This document shows, piece by piece, positions 33,821 through 44,343 of a DNA stretch of 64,000 bases. Under the pieces are notes generated by a model. That model saw only the letters and a program-made list of their open reading frames with translations, ran no database searches and was not told the DNA's origin. The DNA is from Cryptomeria japonica (Eukaryota > Streptophyta > Pinopsida > Cupressales > Cupressaceae), in contig NC_081411.1 of NCBI RefSeq assembly GCF_030272615.1, positions 826,760,897 through 826,824,896 on the forward strand, given 5' to 3'. A program made the translations under genes and the position numbers. Within the stretch, counting starts at the first letter, position 1, and every line of letters begins with the position of its first letter.

Positions 33821-35100
33821 ACTTTTATGTCTTCAAAAGAATATTTTCCTTCAGTGATCAACTTAAAGGAGGGATGGTTATTCATTATGTCTGCAATAGG
33901 CTTAGTCAACTCAACAAAATCAGGAATGAGCCTTCTTAAGAAATTCACTTTCCCAAAGAAAGATCTAACACCATCTTTATTCACCAATAAGATCAACTGC
34001 ATAAATGCCTTTACTCTTTTAGGATCAATCTCGATTCCTTCCTTTGAGACAACATGACCTAAGAGTTTTCCTGTAGTCACAACAAAGATAGTCCTCTTGG
34101 GATTCAAAGAGATACCTTCATCTCTGCACCATTGCAGAACCACTTCCAAATCATGCAGTTGATTGGCTCTCTTTTTGAAAAAGACCGTCAAATCATCTAA
34201 AAGATTACAATGATTTATTTTTTCAAAACTCCATAAGATAGGTCCATAGACCTCTAGAAGGTGGCACCAACATTGATAATACCAAAAGGTATTCTATGAT
34301 AAGCAAATACCCCAATAGGAGTAGTCAAAGTGGCCTTATGTTGATCCTTGGGAGCTACTTCAACCTAGTTATAACCTAATAAGTCATAAAGCATAGACAT
34401 CATCTCCGAACTTGCAACTATTTGCAAATATGGTCTATGAGAGGCAAGGGATAATTATCTTTTAAAGAAGCTTGATTCAGATTTTTGAAATCAATACATA
34501 TTCTTATTTCTCCATTCTTTTTCCTAACATGAATAGTATTGGCCATCCAGGTGGAATGATGAATAGGGTAGATCTTTTCATTTTGTATTTTCACAATTTC
34601 AGAAAAGATTGCATTAGCAATCTTCAGATAGTAAGTACGTTGTTTCTACCTAAAAGGTGCAACACCAGGTTTTAAAGGAATTTTATGTTGAAAACTACCA
34701 TTTCTGAATTTCTTCAAGTCAGTGTAACTCCAGAAAAAGACATATTGATAACAAAGAAGCAAAGTGATTAGTTTCCCTCTTTCTTTAGGGGAGAAGCACT
34801 TACCAACATAAGAAAGCTTAGGATTCTCTTTGGTCCCAATATTGACCTGATCATATTCTGCGAAGGTAGGGATAAACTTGTTCTTCTACTTTAGATATTG
34901 ATCATTTATACTGAAAGTATCTTCAAGGGAGACTAATCCTTTAGGTATCTTATTTCCTTTCAAACGTACTACCTTTGTTTCTTTTCCTTCATCTTCCAAT
35001 ACTTAATTACTCTCATTAATGCCCCCTTCAAAATAACAATGAGAAAGAGACTTAGAATTCTCAAGGAACTTGATTATATATCTATCATCATTAAACACCT
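33712..35100 (-). pseudogene. Gypsy-F reverse transcriptase
   Basis: Minus strand. The fingers region begins near 34720 (FRNGSFQHKIPLKPGVAPFR) and continues with WMANTIHVRKKNGEIRICID and FKNLNQASLKDNYPLP. The catalytic LLDDLTVFFKK (DD at 34194-34199) is followed by GISLNPKRTIF, LLGHVVSKEGIEIDPKRV and GKVNFLRRLIPDF. Several stops and at least one frameshift lie between 34200 and 34450. The family and position are clear. Confidence 0.88.
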
Positions 35101-35610
35101 CCTAATGCTCAACATTATCAGGGACACTTGGTATGTAGATTGCTTCCACTAGGAAAGTCTTATCCACAAAATCAGGATGAGGCACGAGTAAAGAGGTTGA
35201 AACAACTAACATGTTAGCTCTTATGTTCTGACTTCTCAGAATAGATTCAATTGAGAATGCATCAAAGAATTCAATGCAGTCCCAAACCCTATTTCTATAA
35301 TGTTTCAGATGACTATTCTTCACAATATAAATTTTCCTGACTTGTTTGTCCACCAACTTAGCATCACCAATAACCTTCAACTATTTGATACCCTTTTCTT
35401 TAGTTAACCCTAAACCAAACAGCAAAGCTTCATATTCTACAATATTATTGGTATTAGCAAGTTCTAGGTTGAAGGCATAGGGAAACTTTTAGCCATCAAG
35501 TGAGACTAAGACTACCCTTTCTCCTAACCCAACATTGGTACAACTTCCATAAAACTCTAGTGTCCATAACTCATCCTTTAGGCTATAGGTGATTTGTCCA
35601 AAATTATCAC
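35101..35610 (-). pseudogene. Gypsy-F second RNase H, placed before reverse transcriptase
   Basis: Minus strand, one frame with two stops: LWTLEFYGSCTNVGLGERVV at the start (the usual F-D-G-S has Tyr for Asp), FNLELANTNNIVEYEALLFG, then KVIGDAKLVDKQVRKIY and NSHLKHYRNRVWDCIEFF. The E (VEYEALL) and D (IGDAKLV) landmarks and the R-L/x-A-D-like end NIRANMLVVS mark an archaeal-type RNase H I. In Tat-type gypsy elements such a domain normally follows the gypsy RNase H. Here it sits between protease and RT, and none is found at the usual place. Confidence 0.85.
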
Positions 35611-36337
35611 AAGGATTTGATGAACACATATAGATGTCAGGCCTAGTTTCCACAAATAAAATGTCAGCTCTAGGGTCTCCAGATTTCAATATAGTAAATT
35701 TAGCTTTAGGCTCATGATTAAGGCACATATTCTTCCCTTCAAGTGTAATCAAAGAATAGGACCAATCCATTTGAATTTCTCCTTCCAAATCTTTATAGAA
35801 ACTCCTACTTAGTAGCATCCCATAGTTGGCAAGTATATCAACCACTAATATTGTTAATTTTAGTCTCTTTTTGGGAAAAGATACAAGAGCTACTTGAGCT
35901 TCTTGAATTTGACCTATGACTGGAACTGTAGAGCCATCCATAGAGTAGCATTTCCTTTGGGAAGAGGTAATGGATAAACCTAAATCTTGGGCTACCTAAG
36001 CAGGCATTACATTTTCAAAAGCACTGGAACCAATAATATAGTTTCTTAACCTAAAGCCAACAATAAACAAAGAGACATAGAAAGGCTCTAGTTTAGTTGA
36101 AGGGTCTTGAAAACAAGATGGATCATCTTTAGAATTGGAATGAACTTGTTCTTCTACACTTACTTCATTATCAAAGGATAATTGTGCATCACATTGAGGT
36201 GATAGGGTTCCCTATTTGACATATTTTACCAATCTGTCGAATTCATTAGGGTTGAGCCTTAGATATTTAGCTTGGGAGATTTGGATCTTTTTATTCTTGC
36301 AAGACTCAATTATTTCAAAGGGACTAGAATTTAGTAC
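35611..36337 (-). pseudogene. Gypsy-F protease region
   Basis: Minus strand reads VGFRLRNYIIGSSAFENVMP, which aligns with the plant gypsy I-D-S-G-A-S-x-N-V-M-P site but with Gly where the catalytic Asp should be. It then reads AQDLGLSITSSQRKCYSMDG, AQVALVSFPKKRLKLTILVVD and YGMLLSRSFYKDLEG. Gypsy-B inserted just upstream (TSD AATAG at 36338-36342 and 49121-49125), separating this from the gag part. Confidence 0.8.
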
Positions 36338-36342
36338 AATAG

Positions 36343-38002
36343 TGTAGCGTCGTAAATTGTACGCACTCGCTAGGGTGATACAATTTCGCACCTAGTTTAG
36401 CACCCGCCTTAGTGCATTTTGCATTCTGCATTGCATTTCTCCTTAAGCACTTAATTAATCAAATTAATTAGGTCTAAGGCCCTATTTCATCATTTTCTAC
36501 ATCACAAAGTTGGGCCCTTTCACTAAAGCGCGCCCTTCTCATTTTATTCTTCCAATACACCACTTAATCAAAAACCCTAATTAAGTCCTATTTCGAACTT
36601 GGGGGCTTGGTTTCAAGGTCTAAACATCTCGAAATCACCTGTAACTTCGGGATTCTCTCTAAAATCATCATATCCGACGGCCCTGAAAATTTGGTGAAAA
36701 GTTGTCGGGACCATGGCGCCCGTGCGACATGGTCCCGGACATTTTTCCCGAAATTTTGGGAGCACGATCCAATCATAAAATAAAGCTTAACCCCAAGAAA
36801 TTGGCGGGATATTCAATCTCTAGGTCGGCCAAAATATGAATTTACGACCTAGGGTTTCATACATAAAAGCTCTCTTTCCTCATTTGAAGGGAGGGGATTT
36901 TTTTTTCCAAGAACTTCATATGCAGCGAAAGAGCAGATCTTTGAAGACTTCAACAACACTCAACATCATTCTATCAAGCATCTATCAAATTCATTCATTC
37001 ATCCAATTAGGGCTTGGAAGACATTGAAGAACAATAGGAGATTACCGACTGAAGATTGGCTTGTACTCCTCCCTTGAGGGTTGGGTATGATTTCATATTG
37101 TTTTCATGTCCTTACATAAGCTTTGATATGTCATTTATTCATGCTTTAGATCACATTGCATCTTGATTTAGAGCATTTGCATTATCATTTACAAGCAATT
37201 AGGGTTTACTTTCTAGGTTGCTCTAGTTTGCTTTCTTGCATTTTGGACCTTGCACACACACTAGGTCTGCACACACAATACATTTTACAAAACAACTTGG
37301 CTATTCGTGGAGGTGGAAATCACCAAAGCGGGGGTTTGACTAAGGCAAAACCCTATATAGCCGCCCTTCCCCCTTTTCAGATATTATTGCAGGTTTCGAG
37401 ATTCGGACGACGTCGCAGGACACAGATCCGGAAAGAGGAGACTGAGACAGAACTCTGTGTGCAATTGCAGCTCAGAAGACTGGGACAGGGGCGCTGGGCG
37501 CCCTGGTCCTGCCAGGACAGGGGCGCTGGGCGCCCTGGTCCCTGGGACAGAGGCGCTGGGCACCCTGGTCCTCCGGACAGACAGCTTTCCGACAGTTTCC
37601 AGACAGTGTTTCAGGGTGCAAAACAATGGTTTCCGGTGCAGTTTTCAGGACAGTGGCGCCCGCGCCCCCGTCCTGAACATTTTCAGTCCGATTTCGACTC
37701 CGGGTACATATCTGCATTCTTATTTTATCCTTACATTTACAGCTGTTCATTGCTTAATCTCAATTCTGCAAACTTGTTACTAGTTCATACTTACATGTTG
37801 AGGTTAGGGTTTGAACTTGTATCATTTTAGCTTTCAATTTCAACAAGGGAATAGAAATCCTAATAGATATCCCGTGGTTCTCTCTTTCACCAGAAGAAGT
37901 ATCCAACCGTGCGATATCTCTAGGCTCTTTCGTATTCCGTAATGTGTGTCAAAAGGTAGGATTAGGGCACGATTAACCTAGTCTCGCTTTTTCCCCTACA
38001 CA
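36343..38002 (+). repeat. Gypsy-B 5' LTR
   Basis: 1660 bp, TGTAGCGTCG...CCCCTACACA. It contains a perfect 10-bp inverted repeat CGGGACCATG (36706-36715) / CATGGTCCCG (36728-36737) and a three-copy GC-rich minisatellite at 37485-37580. CTATATAG at 37353-37360 is a TATA candidate. The 224-codon ORF crossing the LTR is not kept in the 3' copy and is not a gene. Confidence 0.95.
37485..37580. repeat. GC-rich LTR minisatellite (GGGCGCTGGGCGCCC units)
   Basis: Three units of about 33 bp (GGACAGGGGCGCTGGGCGCC then CTGGTCC). Each contains GGGCGC-TGG-GCGCCC, a 6-bp hairpin with a 3-base loop. The 3' LTR copy is at 48603-48698 with several transitions. Confidence 0.88.
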
Positions 38003-38005
38003 TTT

Positions 38006-38023
38006 TGGTGAACCCGACGTGAA
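38006..38023 (+). promoter_or_regulatory. Gypsy-B primer binding site
   Basis: TGGTGAACCCGACGTGAA, three T bases after the LTR end, as in Gypsy-D. Confidence 0.9.
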
Positions 38024-38171
38024 ACTATCACTGCTTCATCTTGCATTGCATTTGTTAGATCTAGATTTAGTGTGTTTTTTTTTCATTTCATTAAAAGAGA
38101 AAAAGAAAAAAAAAAAAGAGAACTTGTGTTTCTTTGCATTGTGTGTTTCAATTTTATGCAATCTTTTCAAA

Positions 38172-40538
38172 ATGTCAGATTTTTATTTGCAAAATGTTCA
38201 TGCATTTGATGATTATTATGAGTATAGCCAAGATGAATTAGATGAAGCCTTAGATGAGTTTTTAAACCCTAAGGATGCTAAACCTTCATTTTACCAAAAA
38301 CTCATAAACCTTGTTACTATGCCATTTAGGTGTGATGAGAAAGATATGACGAATGATTCCTCTCAAGGATACATTCCTATCCACTCTTCCCCTGAATCCA
38401 GTAACATGGTTGTTTTCAATAATCCCCTCTATGAGGAGATGTCTCCTTTTGAATCAAAAGACAAACCTTTTAACCGATATGATCATGCTTTGTTGGATGA
38501 TGCCCTTGATGACTTTGTGGCTTTGGCGAAACCTATAAACAAAAACAAGACCTCTAAATTGGTTAACATGATAAATTTGAATGAATATAACAAACCTCTC
38601 TTTGAAGTCCAAGGTGCTTATCCTTCTCCCACCTTTCAAATTCCTAAGACTCCTCTCCTTACTGTCCAAGGGAGGTATGATCATGATTCCTTTTTTACTC
38701 CGAATAAACCAATCATCACCGTACAAGGAAGAAAATCTATAAGTCCTTACAATTATGCTAAGCAAATAACTAGAGAGAGTTATCATGTGGTTGCCCATAC
38801 CTATCATACCAGAAATAATAGGCAACCTAATCCTCCTCCTGTTGTTCCAGTCTCTCTTCCTAATCCTCAACCAATTCTTCCTCAAGCTCCCCGTATTTCG
38901 CAAGTTATGGGTAAGGAATATGATCTCATAGAACAACTCAAAGCTACCCCTGCTAAGATATCCCTTTGGGATTTGATTCAAACTTCTTCTGCTTATCATG
39001 GAATGTTACAAGATGCCTTGAAAGATTTGAATGTTCCTCCACCGAATACATCCAGTAATATAGCATCTTTTGTTAACTTTGTGATGAATCCTAAACCTCA
39101 AATTGTGTTTATGCAAGATGAGTTGCCTACTAGTGAAGTCCAACAACAATATGATCCCTTGATGATTGTGGTTGTCATGAAAGACACTGCTATAAGACGA
39201 ACACTAGTAGATAATGGCTCTAGCCTTAATGTGTGTAGCATCAATTTATTGCATAAGATGAATGTGGATACATCTCTTATGGAGCCTGACTCTCGTTCCA
39301 TTCGTGGCTTTGACAATGTGGCTAAGACTTCATTGGGTATCATCACCTTACCTCTCACAGTGGGACCTGTTACTTTGCCTACTCCTATCCATGTTATGCC
39401 GGGAAATTTAACATACAACTTGTTATTAGGGAGGCCTTGGATCCATAGCATGCAAGCTGTCCCCTCTACATTGCATAGACAAGTTAAATTCATCTATAAC
39501 AATAAGACATATACTTTGATGGGAGATACTAATTTTCAAGCATGTCTACAAACATCTAAAGGAGATTCTTCTAAGCCATCCTTGTCTAATGATGACTCTT
39601 TAAACAAGAAACCTATTGATGAGTCTTCGTTTCCCGAGGATCAAAATCCTTGGGATGAATCTGGAATTCCTAAGGAAGATCCTTCTTGGCTTGACATTAC
39701 ACAAAAAAAGGATTTTGATCCTGAGAAGGTTCTCGTAGAAGATGATTGGGGATCTCTTGATTTTAATCCTACCTTTGTGGGTGAATATAGGATTCCTTCT
39801 AGAGAAATCAAAGTTGAAAAGAAGGAAGAAACTGAAAATCACAAAATTGAAAAGAAAGAAGAAACTAAAAAACAATCAACCCTGCCTGAGGCTATGAGTA
39901 ATAACTTTGTGGCCGCTTCTCAAACTTCCTCTTCTCACATCTATAACTATGAAGAGTTTGATTATTTGTCTTATGAAAAACCACCTTCTTTTCCTGAAAT
40001 GGCTGATCGCTATGGTCGTGGTTTTCGCATTTTTGCTAAGCATGGGTATCACGGAAAAGGTTGTGGTGCTAATGAACAAGGGATTAGAGTTCCTCTAGAG
40101 ACTAATTTTCACAATTATGCCTTTGGACTTGGTTATAATCCCTGCAGACGTACTAAAGCCTCTAAAAGACCATGCATTAGTGTTAATGCTATCTCTACAT
40201 CTTTATCAATACAACACCCTGAGTATATTGATGAGGATTCTTTGGATGATTGTGCTCTGGATATCTTCCCTACTGACGATGCTTTAGCTGAGTTCTTGGG
40301 AGCCTATGACACTCTTCCTCGTTATCATCACAATAGGGGTCTCCCTTATTGTTTGAACACTGAAGCTTATTTTCGAAAAGAGATTGATAATGATAAGATT
40401 GTGAAAGAATTCCCTCAGTTAAAGGATACTCCTCAACAAAGTAACCTCCTCATAAGTGATACCCTTGATGTTAAGATGGATCCTTGCAACAAAGAAAAAA
40501 TCATTAAAATTGGAAAATGTTTGGATAAAGAGGAATAG
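38172..40538 (+). pseudogene. Gypsy-B N-terminal region, protease and G-patch (no Gag core)
   Basis: I place the start at the ATG at 38172 (MSDFYLQNVHAF), since the frame upstream to 38019 translates an A-rich leader. Residues 1-250 are acidic and Pro-rich and lack a Retrotrans_gag core or zinc knuckle. Residues about 255-305 (LIEQLKATPAKISLWDLI, MLQDALKDLNVPP) match the segment normally just before the Tat protease. The protease follows, with TLVDNGSSLNVCSINLLH near residue 345, SIRGFD, LGIITLPLTVG and LLLGRPWIHSMQAVPS. A G-patch-like GRGFRIFAKHGYHGKGCG lies near residue 614. The frame ends in TAG at 40536-40538, with RT continuing in the same frame 18 bases later, so the stop interrupts a single pol polyprotein. 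Confidence 0.9.
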
Positions 40539-41990
40539 AAACAATATGAAGAGCTATTGCATGAATTCCCTGAGATCTTTGCTTGGGCATATTCTGACAT
40601 GCCTGGTATAGATCCTAAGATTGTTACTCATAATATTGTCTTAGTTCCTGATGCTAAGCCCGTGAAACAAAAGATTCGAAAAATGAATCCTAAGATAGCT
40701 CTGCTTGTTAAAGCTGAGATTGAAAAATTATTAGAGGCTGGATTTATCCGCCCTATTGACTATTCCCCCTGGATTTCAAACATTGTCGCTGTGGCTAAAC
40801 TAGATAACAAAATAAGGATGTGTACCGACTTTCGGGATCTAAATAAGGCTTCTTTAAAAGATGATTTCCCTCTTCCAAACATTGACATGATAGTTGATTC
40901 TACGGCAGGACATGCCTTGTTATCCTTCATGGATGGTTTTTCAGGCTATAATCAAATTTTCATAAACCGTCAAGATCAATTCAAAACCACTTTCACCACT
41001 CCTTGGGGTACGTTTTGTTGGATAATGATGCCTTTTGGACTAAAAAACGCCGGTGCAACTTATCAACGAGCGATGACCCTTATCTTTCATGATTATATGC
41101 ATAAGATTTTAGAGGATTATGTTAATGATATTTTGGCTAAATCCTTTCTTCGCATGGATCATGTTAAAGTCCTTCGTCAAATTTTTGAAAGAATTCGTAA
41201 ATATCACATGCGCTTGAATCCCCGAAAATGTGTTTTTGGTGTGGATAGTGGAAAACTATTAGGGTTCATAGTTTCGCATCGTGGGATTGAGGTGGATACT
41301 AAGAAAATAGATGCTATTGTTAACATGCCACCTCCTCGAAATGTATCTCAACTTAAAAGCTTACAAGGAAAGATTCAAGCTATTCGTAGGTTTGTGTCTC
41401 AACTTGTGGATCGTACCTTTCCTTTTACTCAACTTCTTAAAAAAGATATCACTTTTCAGTGGAATGAGGATTGTCAACAAGCATTTGAAGATTTAAAAGT
41501 GTATTTAGCTAATCCTCCTATTCTTCAACCTGCCGAACCTTCTAAACCCTTTATCCTGTATACAGCTGCTTCTTCTCATGCTCTTGCAACATTGTTAGCA
41601 CAACATGATAAAGATGGTAAGGAGTGTCCGGTGTATTACATAAGTCGTACTTTACTCGATTATGAGACCCGATATTCTGTGATAGAAAGACAATGCTTGG
41701 CCGTGGTGTTTGCGACTCAGAAATTGAGACATTATCTTTTAAATTCAGAAGTCCATGTCATGGTTAAGTTTGATCCGTTGAAGCATCTTTTCTCTAAAAC
41801 TGATTTATCAGGACGTCTCGCTAAGTGGGTTATGATGTTAACTGAATTTGACCTTAAATTTGTTTCACAAAGAGCAATTAAAGGACAAGCGTTGACCGAT
41901 CACTTAGTTGAGGCCCCTTCACCCTTCTCCTTCCCTAACCCTGAGTCCTTTCCTGATGACTTCATTCTTTCTATAGAGGAAGATGAAACT
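40539..41990 (+). pseudogene. Gypsy-B reverse transcriptase and RNase H
   Basis: Open from 40539. RT landmarks: FPEIFAWAYSDMPGI, PVKQKIRKMNPKIA, EAGFIRPIDYSPWISNIVAV, MCTDFRDLNKASLKDDFPLP, LSFMDGFSGYNQI and FGLKNAGATYQRAMT. The catalytic box at 41118-41129 reads Y-V-N-D instead of Y-V-D-D (AAT at 41124-41126), which would abolish polymerase activity. The gypsy RNase H follows: LYTAASSHALATLLAQ, PVYYISRTLLDYETRY, IERQCLAVVFATQKLRHYL. The whole stretch is in one frame with no frameshift. Confidence 0.93.
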
Positions 41991-42375
41991 TGGGAGTTAT
42001 TCTTTGATGGCTCTAAGTGTCGTACGGGATCGGGGGCAGGTGTTGTTCTGATTTCTCCTACAAAGAAACCTATTCCCTTGTCATATCGTCTAAATTTCCT
42101 GTGTACCAATAACATTGCTGAGTATGAGGCTCTTATAGCAGGAATAAAAGCAGCCTTAGCTCTTAATATAAAACACATACATATCTATGGAGATTCGCAA
42201 TTGATTATAAGACAAGTAACAGGAATATATCAAGCAAAACAGGACAAATTATCACAATATAAAGACCTTGCTATATCTTTATTACAAAATTTCGATTCTT
42301 ATACCATGGAACCTATTCCTCGAAAAGATAATCGACATGCGGATGCAATGGCATGTGTGGCTTCGTTAGTATCTT
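41991..42375 (+). pseudogene. Gypsy-B archaeal-type RNase H domain
   Basis: WELFFDGSKCRTGSGAGVVL (first Asp), FLCTNNIAEYEALIAGI (Glu), IHIYGDSQLIIRQVTGIY (Asp) and PRKDNRHADAMACVA (last Asp) give a complete catalytic set of the archaeal-type RNase H I found in Tat gypsy elements between the gypsy RNase H and integrase. The domain itself is open; it is part of the broken pol frame. Confidence 0.92.
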
Positions 42376-43745
42376 TAGAGGACCCTATGGTTGATCTTAA
42401 CTTCGTTATTCACAATCTTACTTCTCCGGCTATTGAAGATGATTTTAGCTTGGTAACATGTTGTGACTTTGTAGACTCAGATGAATGGTTCTTGCATATT
42501 GTAAGATATTTGACCGATGGTACCTTCCCTGATTCTGCTAATAGGAACACTAGGGCTAGAATCCGCAAGTTGTCTGCTAGATATATCATCCTTTCTAATG
42601 TCCTTTATCGAAGGGGTTATGATGGTCTTCTCCTTCGTTGTCTTAACAAGTCGGAAATCCCTATTGCCCTTGAAGAGGCACATTCGGGTGCCTGTGGGGG
42701 GCACTTTGGGGGCAAATCCCTGGTTCATAGGCTACTTCGTATGGGATACTATTGGCAAACTATGCAAAAGGATTCCTTTTCATTTGTTAAGAAATGTCAT
42801 CAATGTCAACAACACAATAACCTGATTCATGCTCCTGCCCAAGAACTTCTCTCTCAAGTAGCTTCTTGGCCCTTCTCTGCATGGGGTTTGGATCTTATTG
42901 GAAAAATCTCTCCTCCTTCATCTCAAGGACACACCTTCATTATAACCGCAACAGATTACTTTATGAAGTGGGTAGAGGCTATTCTCCTTCGCTCTACTAC
43001 TGTTGAAGTGATTTGTCAATTTCTTCTAGAAAACATTATTTCTCGATTTGGGATACCTTCCACTATTATATCAGATAATGGAACATCATTTAAGAACAAG
43101 GATGTGAAGAAATTCCTTGAGAAGTATCATATCAAACATCGATTTTCTACACCGTATTACCCTCAGTCAAATGGTCAAGCCGAATCATCTAATAAGATAA
43201 TTGAGCAAATTCTTCGTAAAACTGTAAATAAGCATGGTAAGGATTGGAGTAACCAGCTAATCTACGCTCTTTGGGCTTACCGAATGAGTGTACGAATTGC
43301 TATGGGAACTACTCCTTATAATCTTGTTTATGGTGCTGACGCTATTATGCCCTTAGAGTTAGAAATTCCATCACTTAGGGTTTCTCTTAAAGGTATAGCA
43401 GATGATGACTCCTATAGAGAACAACGACTTCAACAGCTTGAGATGCTTGATGAATAGCGTATAAACGCTCTTGAGCATATTCAAGCGTATCACAAAACTC
43501 TACAGTGAAGCTATAATGATAAGGTCATTCAACGTTCCTTCTCAGTAGGTGATTTAGTCCTTTATGAGAATCAGCGCAATGTGAATGCCTTGCCGGCCGA
43601 AAAGGGAAAATTTAGTCCTAATTGGCTTGGACCATATATCGTCATTGAGGATTATGGATCAGGTGCTTACAAAATAGCGGATGTAGACGGTACACCTCTT
43701 AAAGAACCTATCAATGCTATGCACTTGCATAGATATTATGCTTAA
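42376..43745 (+). pseudogene. Gypsy-B integrase
   Basis: Zinc site HSGACGGHFGGKS with CHQCQQ, then catalytic core AWGLDLIGKI (Asp), IISDNGTSFKNKDV (Asp) and YPQSNGQAESSNKI (Glu), all kept. DWSNQLIYALWAYRM and GTTPYNLVYGADAIMPLE follow. Two stops in the same frame, TAG 43455-43457 and TGA 43506-43508, precede the conserved C-terminal region (FSVGDLVLYENQ-like, KFSPNWLGPYIVIEDYGSG) that runs to TAA at 43743-43745. No chromodomain follows. Both stops fit C-to-T change. Confidence 0.93.
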
Positions 43746-44343
43746 ATTCTTCACTTCTTATCTATCTTCTTCAATATTGGATAATATGTTAGTGTTTCTT
43801 AATTAAAAGCAAAATAGAATTAAATGTTATGATGTTTGATCTATATTGCTTCGTTCCTGACAAGTATCTCTTCTTACTTTATAAGTTTGTCTTGAATTCA
43901 TTAATGTAAATTGTAAAAGGTTTACATTTTCATAATACTAGCATATTATACTGTGTCTTTATGTGTTAAGTAGAATCGTATCATGTTGTGTTTAAGTTCA
44001 AAATTAAATCACATTAGTTGTATGATTCTTAGACTTAATGCATATTTCTTCCTTATCATCAATGTTGTACTTGATTAAATATTTTAATTAAGTCACACAT
44101 GTATCAATTTAATCATGGAGCATTGAGAAATCAATCACATAGAAATTAAATCCTGAACATACATGTACATTTACCAAATGTATTAGATTTAATCAAAACA
44201 AAATATACATTGTTTTAGGCATTAAAGATAACACATTTGAGACAAAAATGAGAAGCATGTATATATACATATATATGTGTGGATCGTGTACAAACATAGG
44301 TCACTGTATATCCAAACTGTGATCTCTCTCTTACATCATACAA
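43746..44343. other. Spacer between integrase and antisense gene of Gypsy-B
   Basis: 600 bp of AT-rich sequence with no ORF or motif. The antisense gene's 3' end or polyadenylation signal may lie here; ATATATAC runs at 44255-44280 are the only feature. Confidence 0.6.

Noticed and set aside
37156-37830. 224-codon ORF inside the Gypsy-B 5' LTR
   Set aside because: The same position in the 3' LTR (48274-48663) is cut to 129 codons by a substitution, and the frame crosses the GC minisatellite; no domain.
38454-39875. Minus-strand ORFs opposite Gypsy-B protease
   Set aside because: Shadows of the pol frame; no domain.
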